Positions 17,405-25,633 of a stretch of 64,000 nt of DNA are shown here, in pieces. The notes beneath the pieces were generated by a model that made no database searches, was not told the origin of the DNA, and saw only the letters and a list, made by a program, of their open reading frames with translations. The DNA is from Anaerolineaceae bacterium (lineage in GTDB: Bacteria; Chloroflexota; Anaerolineae; Aggregatilineales; Phototrophicaceae): positions 62,001 to 126,000 of the forward strand of contig JACKCH010000017.1 in NCBI GenBank assembly GCA_020634115.1. Reading direction: 5' to 3'. The position numbers and the translations under genes are program-made. The stretch's first letter is position 1, and every line of letters begins with the position of its first letter.

Positions 17405-19492
17405 CTACTGCATGGGAAGGGTAACAAAGAAGGTCGTGCCTTCTCCCAGGTGACTCTTGATGCCGATCTGCCCGTTGTGGGCTTCGACCAGGCTCTTCAC
17501 GATGGCTAATCCTAACCCTGTCCCTTCAATGCTATCCGTTTCCGGGCGGCGGACGCGGTAGAAGCGTTCAAAAATATGCGCCTGATCTTCTGGGCTAATG
17601 CCCATCCCGTTATCCTGAATGGAAATCCGCACAGCTGATCCTCGTGCTTCAGCGATGACCTGGACTTCGCCCTCCGGTTGGGTGTACTTGACGGCGTTGC
17701 CAATCAGGTTGTTCAGAATCTGTGCCAGACGGCGACGATCAGCCTGTATTTCGGTCACATTCGGCGCAGTCTGGAGCAACATCGTAATTTTCTTCTCGTT
17801 GGCCGCAGGTCGGATCCCTTCGACACACTCCGTCAGAATGTCTGACAGGTTTATCGCTTCAAGATTCAGGGTGATGCCGGATTCGATCTTCGCCAGATCA
17901 AGCAGGTCATCAATTAGTTGGCGCATATTTGTGATGGAACGTTGGATCATGCCGATGAAATACCCGGCCTGTTGGGTGGGGAACTGCTGCATCGTCAGCA
18001 GTTCGGTGTAGCCGTGCATGACGCTCAGGGGCTGCTTCAGATCATGCGAGACAGTGGCAATCAACTCACTTTTGAGTTGATCCATCTCTTTAAACGGCGT
18101 GATGTCGTGCATCACGATAATCCAACCGATCCCTTCATGGCGGGTCATGTTGACGTAAAAAGTACGTTCGTCGGGTAACTTCATCTCTTCGATCAGGTTT
18201 TCACCCAATTTGACCGCACGTTGGAAAACCGTGACCAGAGGGGTGTTTTCAAAGATATTATAGGCGCTGCGCCCTACGTAATTATCCTGTGGATACAGGC
18301 GCAGCATGGCAAGCGCTGCGTGGTTGATGAGCATGATGCGGTTATCCAGGGCGACCACGATGACCACATCAGCGGTACTGCTCAGAATATAGCTGAGTTT
18401 CTGGCGTTCCAGTTCGGTTTCTTCATACAGGCGGGCGTTATCAATGGCGACGGCCGCTCTGCTGGCGAGTTTTTCCACAAAGTCTTGGTGATGATCGGCA
18501 AATCCGTTCAGGCGTTTGCTTTCCAGTGACATGACGGCGACCACGCGATCTTCCCGCATCACGGGGACGGACATTTGCGATTGGGTGCTGTTGTGAACCC
18601 GGATGAAGTCCTTGTCCATCGAAACATCTGGCACAATTTCGACATGGCCGGAACGGGCGACGCGGTAAGTAATGCCGCCGTTGTACTCACGGCGCAGTGT
18701 TTCCAGGCGCTCCCGATCGATTTCATAACCGTATTCCACCATGAACCGCAGTGTATCCGATTCCTGATCGTAGAGGGAAAGGGAAGCCGCCTGCGCATTG
18801 GTGAAACGCAACGCCCAATCGAGAGTCATATCGAAAATGTGCGAAAGATCAATTGTGTCACTGAGTTCAATGTCAATCTGGTGCAGGATGTACTGTTCCT
18901 GTACCTTGACGGCAAGTTCGGCGACGGTATTGCTGTGAACCTGGACGTTGCGGAAGTGAATCGCCGTCTTTTGCATCAGATTCCGCAGGGTCTCGGTTAA
19001 TGAGTCCTGGTTTCCGGCATCCGGCAGAAACTGGTCGGCAAAGAGAACCGCCTGAATCTGGTTATTCTGCACAAGGGGCAACGCCGCACCGCTAGTTTCG
19101 CCCAGCCTGGCAAACAGAGCGGCGGCAATCCGGCTGGATTCGTGATCAGCAGTCTGTATCCAGGAGACAGGGGACTGGTACAAGGCGCTCACAACCGGGT
19201 CATCCGCCTGAAAGATCGAAACGGAAAGTTCTCGCAGTGCTGGGATTTCTTGTTTTAGCTCAGAGGGGAAACTTGCCACGCAGCGCAGCCCGCCGGATTC
19301 CGCCATAGGGACAAAAGCCGCCACGCGCTTACAACCCGCAGCAGCTGCTATGCCGCCAGCCAGATCACCCAGAAACGCATCCATCTCAAGATTTTGACAG
19401 ATGGCTGTCAAAAAATCGTTCAGTTTGCTTAATTGGGTAATCTGCACCTCTAAGTTGTGGGTAGTGCGCAAGTCATTTAGATTCTCAGACAT
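17405..19492 (-). CDS. GAF-PAS sensor histidine kinase
   Basis: About 695 residues from ATG 19492; a GTG at 19501 is an alternative and neither has a strong ribosome site. No membrane helix is present, so it should be cytosolic. There are two GAF-like regions (about 15-185 and 210-360; the second has VARSGHVEIVPDVS and RAAVAIDNARLYEE), then a PAS domain (about 370-460). The HisKA H-box is ATVSHDLKQPLSVMHGY, and the ATPase has N-box NNLIGNAVKYT, G1 DNGMGIS and G2 GTGLGLAIV. The His autophosphorylates and passes phosphate to a response regulator. None is adjacent, so the partner is unknown. The signal may be redox, light or a small ligand bound by GAF. Confidence 0.9.
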   Translation of the reverse strand: MSENLNDLRTTHNLEVQITQLSKLNDFLTAICQNLEMDAFLGDLAGGIAAAAGCKRVAAFVPMAESGGLRCVASFPSELKQEIPALRELSVSIFQADDPVVSALYQSPVSWIQTADHESSRIAAALFARLGETSGAALPLVQNNQIQAVLFADQFLPDAGNQDSLTETLRNLMQKTAIHFRNVQVHSNTVAELAVKVQEQYILHQIDIELSDTIDLSHIFDMTLDWALRFTNAQAASLSLYDQESDTLRFMVEYGYEIDRERLETLRREYNGGITYRVARSGHVEIVPDVSMDKDFIRVHNSTQSQMSVPVMREDRVVAVMSLESKRLNGFADHHQDFVEKLASRAAVAIDNARLYEETELERQKLSYILSSTADVVIVVALDNRIMLINHAALAMLRLYPQDNYVGRSAYNIFENTPLVTVFQRAVKLGENLIEEMKLPDERTFYVNMTRHEGIGWIIVMHDITPFKEMDQLKSELIATVSHDLKQPLSVMHGYTELLTMQQFPTQQAGYFIGMIQRSITNMRQLIDDLLDLAKIESGITLNLEAINLSDILTECVEGIRPAANEKKITMLLQTAPNVTEIQADRRRLAQILNNLIGNAVKYTQPEGEVQVIAEARGSAVRISIQDNGMGISPEDQAHIFERFYRVRRPETDSIEGTGLGLAIVKSLVEAHNGQIGIKSHLGEGTTFFVTLPMQ

Positions 19493-19527
19493 ATAGACCA
19501 CACGACAATCTTAAAAAGCCCTTTTTT

Positions 19528-19607
19528 ATTATAGGCCCCTTATTAAATCTGCAAAAGTTGAAATTAGGGATGCCTGGTTGCCTGTAATGGTTCAATGCTC
19601 TATAATG
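19528..19607. promoter_or_regulatory. divergent promoter region between kinase and HTH regulator
   Basis: On the minus strand TATAAT (19528-19533) with a weak TTGCAG 15 bases upstream would serve the kinase. On the plus strand TATAAT (19602-19607) with TTGCCT (19579-19584), 17 bp apart, would serve the HTH gene with a leader of about 150 bases. The -35 boxes are poor. The rest of the 19493-19764 gap holds no gene that I can see. Confidence 0.4.
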
Positions 19608-19764
19608 CCATCAACAGCAGGTTCACATTATCTCAGTATTTCATCGGATTCAACCAGTATTTCTGACTCAAACCTGCTCAAGCTGATATTTATTCAAGCG
19701 AAACCCGGACAGTGTTGATTATGACACGGCAGGGCTTGCACGGCAATCTTTCCTGGAGGGCAAA

Positions 19765-20520
19765 ATGACTGAAAAGGGCTTCAAAGATGTGTCGGCGCGG
19801 TTCAAGAAAAAGACCGAAACCAGCACGACTGCACGCCAGGATAAACCGATGGATTTTGCCGAGTCGTATCGACTGCGCGGCAAGATGCTCGGTGTTTTGC
19901 TGCGTGACGCCCGGTTGCAGGCAGCACGCACGATTGAAGCGTGTGCGCACCATGTCCGCATTTCCCTGGAGGAATATGAATCCTGGGAATATGGTGATGC
20001 AGTGCCTTCGCTCCCGCAACTAGAACTGCTGGCCTATTTCCTGGATGTGCCGGTCAGCCACTTTTGGGGTTTTGAGACGTTTGAATCCAGCCAGGAATCC
20101 CATGTGGATTTTCAGTTGGAATACCTGGCACTGCGCAACCGGATGATTGGCGTCATGCTGCGGCAGGCCAGGGAAGAGGCCGGGGTGACGCTGGAAGTGT
20201 TGAGTGCGGATTCAGGGCTGCCAGTTGAGCAGATTACGGCCTATGAATTGGGTGAAGCGATCCCGATGCACGAACTCCGTGTGCTGGCGAACGGCGTCCA
20301 GAAGAATGTCAGTTACTTCCTGGAAAGCAGCGACCATGTCGGCAAGTGGCTGACCATGCGTGAGGAATGGGACTATTTTGTCAGTATGTCCGACGATTTG
20401 CGGGAGTTCACCGCGAATCCCCGCCATATAGGGTACTTGCAACTGGCAATTGCCTTCAGCCGTTTACCGAACGACGCACAGCGGCAGGTGGCCGAAAGTA
20501 TGCTAGAAATCACCATGTAG
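19765..20520 (+). CDS. regulator with two XRE-type helix-turn-helix domains
   Basis: 251 residues. A basic N-terminal tail precedes two similar Cro/C1-type HTH domains: residues about 36-95 (LRGKMLGVLLRDARLQAARTIE to LELLAYFLDVPVSHFW) and about 115-175 (LRNRMIGVMLRQAREEAGVTLE to LRVLANGVQKNVSYFL). Each ends with the hydrophobic LAxxLxVxxxxF segment typical of the family. The repeat suggests internal duplication. The ribosome site GGAGG is 8-10 bases upstream of the ATG. It is divergent from the sensor kinase. Targets are unknown. Confidence 0.85.
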   Translation: MTEKGFKDVSARFKKKTETSTTARQDKPMDFAESYRLRGKMLGVLLRDARLQAARTIEACAHHVRISLEEYESWEYGDAVPSLPQLELLAYFLDVPVSHFWGFETFESSQESHVDFQLEYLALRNRMIGVMLRQAREEAGVTLEVLSADSGLPVEQITAYELGEAIPMHELRVLANGVQKNVSYFLESSDHVGKWLTMREEWDYFVSMSDDLREFTANPRHIGYLQLAIAFSRLPNDAQRQVAESMLEITM

Positions 20521-20608
20521 TCTATTCCCTCAATCTTTTTTCTGTAGGGAAGGGAATCCGGTTACACTGTAGACAGTGATTAACCACACAAGCAAAGGGG
20601 ATTTGGTG

Positions 20609-21154
20609 ATGAGTACCGCTCATGAATTGCAGGAACAAGGTGTGAAATTATTCCAGCAAAAAGATTTTGAAGCGGCAGCCCGCTTGTTCCAGCAGGCCCG
20701 CGACGGATATACCGCCGACGGCCAGAGTGATATGGCCGCTGAGATGCAGGTGAATATCGGGCTGGTACACCGCACACTGGGGGAAAATCAGCAGGCACTT
20801 GATATGATGCAGGCCGCCCTGGTGACGTTTCAGGAGATGCAAGACGCGCTGCGGACGGCTCAGGTATTTGGCAACATCGGCGGGGTATATGTGGCTCTGG
20901 GGGATAAAGAACAGGCCTACAACTGCTATCGTCAGGCTGCCGATATTTTTGAAGAACTCGGCCAGCAGAAACTCTATGGCGAAACCATGTTGGCGATGGC
21001 CGATTTACAGGTACGAGATGGAAAATTCTTCTCCGGCGCGGCTACTTATGAGGTCGGCCTGGAACAGCTTGACGAACTGAGCGCCAGCCAGAAAGTCATT
21101 AAAGGGCTGTTGGGAATCCGCAATAAGCTCTCCGGTGGCGGCAAGCCCAAATAA
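20609..21154 (+). CDS. TPR-repeat protein
   Basis: The start is taken at ATG 20609, with AAGGGG 9 bases upstream, giving 181 residues. Four tetratricopeptide-like helix pairs are visible: LQEQGVKLFQQKDFEAAARLFQ, MQVNIGLVHRTLGENQQALDM, FGNIGGVYVALGDKEQAYNCY and MLAMADLQVRDGKFFSGAATY. It is soluble and has no signal peptide. It lies 88 bases after the double-HTH gene on the same strand, and a hairpin terminator follows, so it may share a transcript with the regulator. Role: probably a protein-protein adaptor; partner not known. Confidence 0.8.
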   Translation: MSTAHELQEQGVKLFQQKDFEAAARLFQQARDGYTADGQSDMAAEMQVNIGLVHRTLGENQQALDMMQAALVTFQEMQDALRTAQVFGNIGGVYVALGDKEQAYNCYRQAADIFEELGQQKLYGETMLAMADLQVRDGKFFSGAATYEVGLEQLDELSASQKVIKGLLGIRNKLSGGGKPK

Positions 21155-21190
21155 GGCCCGTTATGTGTTATTTTGAGTGACGAACAATAG

Positions 21191-21214
21191 AGGCGCGGCA
21201 TTGCTGCGCCTTTT
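21191..21214 (+). terminator. rho-independent terminator after TPR gene
   Basis: AGGCGCGGC (21191-21199), loop ATT, GCTGCGCCT (21203-21211), then TTT. The stem has 9 pairs including one G-T. It follows the TPR stop by 36 bases and precedes the glycosyltransferase gene. Confidence 0.75.
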
Positions 21215-21236
21215 GTGACTGATTACCAGGAACGCT

Positions 21237-23687
21237 ATGCCAGATCATACCCCTTTTATCACTCGCCAGCGCATTCACCTGCTGCTGGCGCTTTTTGTGC
21301 TACTTGCCAGCGTCTATATGTTCACTTACGACGGCGACATTGAGAGCGGCGATACGTTAGGCCTGTTCGATGCGGTTGCCAGTCAGGTGCGGTTCGGGGA
21401 TGACCTGCTGGCGCTTTCCGCCTGGTTCTGGCAGCCCGCGACCCAGCCCGCTCATGAACTCTACCCAATCCAGCACAGCAACGCCGAGCCGTTGCAGACC
21501 TGGCTGGGCGCGGGGTTGTACTGGCTGGCGGATAAACTCCCCGGTGTCGGGCTGGTGCATATGGTCTGGCTGGCGAACATCCTGGTGAGCGCCGCCGCCG
21601 GATGTGTCGTGTTTCTGTATGCGCTGGCCGCCGGGCATTCGGAACGAACGGCCATCCTGGGCGCGTTAGGCTTCGGCCTGGGGACGATTATCTGGCCGTA
21701 CAGCAAGACCTTTTTCCGCGAACCGCTGGCACTGCTGCTGATTTTGCTCACCGCCTTTTTTGCCGAACGCTGGCGGCAGTCCGGTTATCGTGCCTGGGGC
21801 GTGCTGATCGGTGGGTGCGTCGCCGCTGTGGGCGCGTTCCTGACCAAAGAGGCGATCATTTTCGCTGCCCCGGCGTTGGTGCTGCTCCTGCTGCCGGATG
21901 TGCCACGCCTGCGCCCCTGGGTGCGCCGCCTCACTATTTTATGGATTATCCTCATCGGCATTGTCCTGGTGTTGGTCGCCATCCAGCCGTATATCACGGT
22001 GTATCAGCTCAGCGCGGGCATCTCCCCGGTGCTCTCGCCGCTGATTGGTCAACGTTCACCGTACTTAAGTTCAACTTTTCTGGAAGCGGCGCGGCAGGCG
22101 GTTCACACTTATCTGCTCAGTATCGGCGGCAGTGTTTGGGGGACATCACCGCTGGCGCTGCTGGCGCTGCCCGGCCTGGCGCTGCTGTTCCGGCGGCGGC
22201 AGTACCGTATGGTGTGGGTGGTGCCGGCCCTGGTGTTGGGGTTTGCCTTCGGCTATGCGCTGCTGCGCGGTCAACACTGGTTCGGCGGGTTTTCCTGGCC
22301 GCCGCGTTTCCTGATTCCGGTGGTGCCGTTCCTGATTCTGGCCGGGCTGCCGGTCATTGAACTGGCTTTCAGCCGTCCGCAGCGGCGTATGCTGTGGATA
22401 GGTATCGGTGTGCTGGCGTGTTACAGCCTGTGGGTGCAGTTGAGCGGGGTTCTGCTGCCCTGGAACACCTATAACCAGGTGCTGCCGCCCGAAGCGCACG
22501 GCCTGAGTGAGTGGTCGGGCGGCTTGAATGTGGCGCGTTATCTGCGGTGGGTGCTGCTGCCGCCACTGTGGGCGGAACGTCCGCTGTATTTCGCCTGGAT
22601 ACGGGCCAATACGCCACTATGGGCGGTGATGTTTGCTGGGCTGGGGCTGGTCGCCGGATGGGTGATCGGGCGCGGATTGCGGCAGCCGCGTGAAACTGCC
22701 CGCCGTTGGGGGCGTGCCGCCTACGCGCTGCCGCTGGCGCTGGTGGTGCTGACATGGCTGGGGCTGCGCATGATTGATGCCGATCCGTTCTATACGCCGC
22801 CATCCAGTGAGACGCTGTTCGCGCTGCTGCCGGTGGTCGCAGCAGAGTCGAATCCTGGCGATGTGCTGCTGCTCAATAACAATAACTATGTGCCATTCTT
22901 CATGAACAACGGCAAGATCAACCAGCCGCGTGTGATCTCCCTGCCCGATCAACCGGGTGAACAACCCAGCCCGGAACAGCCGCCGCAGGTCGTCTCGTCC
23001 AACCCGGCGGATTTGCTGGTGACCAGCACCACGACCCTGATCTATAATCTGGCTCAGACCCATGATACACTCTGGCTGCTGGTGGATGCCAGCGTATGGC
23101 TTCCCTACCGGGTGCGCCCGGTGGAACGTTTTATGACGGCGCACTACTACCCGATTCGGGATGTCCCGCTTGACCCGCCGGACGCAACGGTGCGTCTGCT
23201 GGAATTCAGTATGGTGAGCGCCCCGGACACCGCCGGTTTTCGCGGCCCGGATGTCCTGACCGATCTACAATACGGGGACGCGCTGCGGCTCTTAGGGGTG
23301 ACACTGCCCGCCGGAACACGCTACACGCCCGACGCGGTGCTGCCTGTGTCATTGTACTGGCAGGGTGATGACCCTCTGAAACGCGATTACACGGTGGCCT
23401 GGTTTGTGGCGGACTCCGCCGGGAATCCGGTGGTACAGGGGCAGGACACCCAGCCCGCCGGGGGCTTCCCGCCGACCAGCCAATGGTTGCCCGATGTGCC
23501 GGTGTGGGATAATCGGGCGCTGCGCCTGCCGCAAGGCCTCTCGCCAGGTACATACAACCTGTGGGTTCGGGTCTATGCCGGATTGCCGGACGGGACACTG
23601 GACATCCTGCCGGTGACGGGGGCGCAGACCAGAGACGGTACCATCGGTGTGCTGCCAGTGACGATTGAAGTGCAAAATGCGGAATGA
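21237..23687 (+). CDS. GT-C membrane glycosyltransferase (PMT/ArnT-like)
   Basis: 816 residues. An N-terminal helix (IHLLLALFVLLASVYMFTY) is followed by an acidic first loop (YDGDIESGDTLGLFD), the place where GT-C enzymes bind the lipid-phosphate sugar donor and a divalent metal. About ten further hydrophobic segments run to about residue 510. The last 280 residues form an extracellular beta-rich domain (YWQGDDPLKRDYTVAWFVAD). The enzyme would move a sugar from a polyprenyl-phosphate donor to an acceptor outside the membrane. It is first in a trio with the GT2 (20 bases downstream) and the formyltransferase, matching the ArnT/ArnC/ArnA-formyl logic. The substrate is not known. Confidence 0.75.
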   Translation: MPDHTPFITRQRIHLLLALFVLLASVYMFTYDGDIESGDTLGLFDAVASQVRFGDDLLALSAWFWQPATQPAHELYPIQHSNAEPLQTWLGAGLYWLADKLPGVGLVHMVWLANILVSAAAGCVVFLYALAAGHSERTAILGALGFGLGTIIWPYSKTFFREPLALLLILLTAFFAERWRQSGYRAWGVLIGGCVAAVGAFLTKEAIIFAAPALVLLLLPDVPRLRPWVRRLTILWIILIGIVLVLVAIQPYITVYQLSAGISPVLSPLIGQRSPYLSSTFLEAARQAVHTYLLSIGGSVWGTSPLALLALPGLALLFRRRQYRMVWVVPALVLGFAFGYALLRGQHWFGGFSWPPRFLIPVVPFLILAGLPVIELAFSRPQRRMLWIGIGVLACYSLWVQLSGVLLPWNTYNQVLPPEAHGLSEWSGGLNVARYLRWVLLPPLWAERPLYFAWIRANTPLWAVMFAGLGLVAGWVIGRGLRQPRETARRWGRAAYALPLALVVLTWLGLRMIDADPFYTPPSSETLFALLPVVAAESNPGDVLLLNNNNYVPFFMNNGKINQPRVISLPDQPGEQPSPEQPPQVVSSNPADLLVTSTTTLIYNLAQTHDTLWLLVDASVWLPYRVRPVERFMTAHYYPIRDVPLDPPDATVRLLEFSMVSAPDTAGFRGPDVLTDLQYGDALRLLGVTLPAGTRYTPDAVLPVSLYWQGDDPLKRDYTVAWFVADSAGNPVVQGQDTQPAGGFPPTSQWLPDVPVWDNRALRLPQGLSPGTYNLWVRVYAGLPDGTLDILPVTGAQTRDGTIGVLPVTIEVQNAE

Positions 23688-23707
23688 TGCTTAAAGGATA
23701 GGAAAAC

Positions 23708-24673
23708 GTGACTGGGCTTTCGGTTGTGATCCCGGTATATAACGGGGCGTTGAGCCTGCCGGAACTGATGCGCCAATTGGGTGTGGTGCTGCCTACGTTG
23801 GCGGATGAATTTGAGGTCATCTGTGTGGAGGATGACGGCAAAGACAACAGTTGGGAAGTGATCTGTGAACTGGCGGGAACGTATCCCTGGCTGCGCGGCT
23901 TCCGGCACATGCGGAACTTCGGCCAGCATAACGCCTTGCTGTATGGCATCCGTCAGGCGCGGTATGAGATTACGGTGACGATGGATGACGACTTGCAGCA
24001 CCCGCCAGAGGAAATCCGTTCCCTGCTGGCGAAGCTGGATGAAGGGTATGACGTGGTGTATGGCACGCCACAGCACGAACAGCATGGTTTCCTGCGGGAT
24101 TTGGCGTCGCAGGTGACGAAAATCGCCATGCAAAGCGCGATGGGTGTGGATGTGGCACGGCATGTGAGTGCCTTCCGCGTTTTCAGAACGGTGCTGCGCA
24201 ACGCCTTTTCCGGTTATGAAAGCCCCTTTGTTTCGATTGATGTGCTGCTCACCTGGGGGAGTACCCGTTTTGCCGCGATCCCCGTGCGGCATGAACCGCG
24301 CCTCCTTGGGACATCCAACTACACCCTGCGGAAACTGATTGTCCACGCGCTGAATATGATGACCGGATTCAGCACGCTGCCGCTGCAAATGGCGAGTCTG
24401 ATGGGGTTTGCCATGACGATCTTCGGCTTTTTGGTGCTGGTCTGGGTGATCGGACGGCTGCTGTTTGAGGCCAGCATTCCCGGTTTTCCGTTTCTGGCCT
24501 CGATCATTGCGATCTTCTCCGGGACACAGTTATTCGCACTGGGCATCATCGGGGAGTACCTGGCGCGGATGCACGTTCGTGTGATGGGCAAGCCCGCTGG
24601 GTTGATCCGGGAAAGCACGGAAGACGCCCAGGTGGTGGATGATGTGGTCGCCGATTCTTCCCCGATAAATTAG
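23708..24673 (+). CDS. family 2 glycosyltransferase, polyprenyl-phosphate sugar transferase (ArnC/GtrB-like)
   Basis: The start is GTG with AAAGGA upstream. 321 residues. The GT-A fold has LSVVIPVYNG at residues 3-12, the nucleotide-binding EDDGKDNSW and the DDDLQHPPEEI motif (DxD metal site). Two C-terminal membrane helices (about 232-255 and 265-288) and the FSGTQLFALGIIGEYLARM segment are typical of ArnC, GtrB and dolichyl-phosphate mannosyltransferase-type enzymes, which load a sugar onto undecaprenyl phosphate on the inner face. It starts 20 bases after the GT-C gene and ends 11 bases before the formyltransferase, so they form one operon. It would make the lipid-linked donor for the GT-C enzyme. 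Confidence 0.85.
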   Translation: MTGLSVVIPVYNGALSLPELMRQLGVVLPTLADEFEVICVEDDGKDNSWEVICELAGTYPWLRGFRHMRNFGQHNALLYGIRQARYEITVTMDDDLQHPPEEIRSLLAKLDEGYDVVYGTPQHEQHGFLRDLASQVTKIAMQSAMGVDVARHVSAFRVFRTVLRNAFSGYESPFVSIDVLLTWGSTRFAAIPVRHEPRLLGTSNYTLRKLIVHALNMMTGFSTLPLQMASLMGFAMTIFGFLVLVWVIGRLLFEASIPGFPFLASIIAIFSGTQLFALGIIGEYLARMHVRVMGKPAGLIRESTEDAQVVDDVVADSSPIN

Positions 24674-24684
24674 AAAGAGACATT

Positions 24685-25614
24685 ATGCGAATTGCCCTGC
24701 TGTGCGCGACCCGGCGCGGCTACCGGTTTCTGGAAAAGCTGAGTGCGTTAGCGCCGGAACACGACCTCACGGTCTTTAGCTTTCGGGAAACCCCCTGGGA
24801 GCCGCCGTTTCTGGAAGCGATAGCCGACTTATCCCGCACGATTGGGGCGCAGTTTATCGAGGCGCGTTCCGTGAGTGCGCCTGAATTACGCGTGTTCTGG
24901 GATGAGACGCCGCTTGACCTGATGTTCACGGTCAGCTGGCGTTACCTGATCCCGGCGGACATCTACCAGCGCCCACGACTGGGGGCATTTGTGTTTCACG
25001 ACTCGCTGCTGCCAACTTATCGTGGATTTTCGCCGACGGTGTGGGCGATGATGAACGGGGAAGACCATACCGGCGTGACTCTGTTTGAAATGGCCGATGA
25101 CGTTGATTCCGGGGACATCGTGGCGCAAAAGCGCGTCCCGATTGGTGAGACGCAGGCCATCGGGACGGTCATGGAGAAAGTGACGGATGCGTATCTTGAC
25201 CTGCTGGCGGAGAATCTGCCCGCGCTACTGGCCGGGACGGCCTCCCGCACGCCGCAGCACCACGAGGATGCGACTTTTACCTGCAAGCTGCTGCCGGAAG
25301 ATCATGTGATCTCCTGGACGGATTCCACACCCACGATTTACAACCTGATTCGTGCGGTTTCAGCACCCTATCCGGGGGCTTTTACGACGCTCAACGGGCA
25401 GAAACTCACGATCTGGGAAGCGGAAAAGGTCATCCCGCAGCCCGATTATGTGGGTCGTATTCCGGGGCGGGTCGTGAGTTTCCAGAATGGTAAAGGCGCA
25501 GAGGTCTTAACCGGTGATGGCGTGCTGCGCCTGATCCGTGTGCAGTTGGAAGGTGAACCCATCCAGCCCGCCGAAGCGGTTCTCAACCGGATTGGCTACA
25601 CCCTGGGCAGATAA
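24685..25614 (+). CDS. sugar-nucleotide formyltransferase-like protein (Fmt/ArnA N-domain fold)
   Basis: 309 residues. The N-terminal formyl-THF fold has FTVSWRYLIP, FHDSLLPTYRGFSP and TGVTLFEMADDVDSGDIV; the C-terminal subdomain has SWTDSTPTIYNLIRAVSAPYPGAF, as in Fmt and ArnA. Known enzymes use an Asn-His-Asp set: His (FHDSLLP) and Asp (VDSGD) are present, but the Asn two residues before His is Val here, so either the chemistry or the fold differs. It is third in an operon with GT2 and GT-C genes, which favours formylation of an amino sugar over initiator tRNA. It is convergent with the next gene, with a 19-base gap. Confidence 0.75.
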   Translation: MRIALLCATRRGYRFLEKLSALAPEHDLTVFSFRETPWEPPFLEAIADLSRTIGAQFIEARSVSAPELRVFWDETPLDLMFTVSWRYLIPADIYQRPRLGAFVFHDSLLPTYRGFSPTVWAMMNGEDHTGVTLFEMADDVDSGDIVAQKRVPIGETQAIGTVMEKVTDAYLDLLAENLPALLAGTASRTPQHHEDATFTCKLLPEDHVISWTDSTPTIYNLIRAVSAPYPGAFTTLNGQKLTIWEAEKVIPQPDYVGRIPGRVVSFQNGKGAEVLTGDGVLRLIRVQLEGEPIQPAEAVLNRIGYTLGR

Positions 25615-25633
25615 GGTTCTGCGAGCAGGGGCG

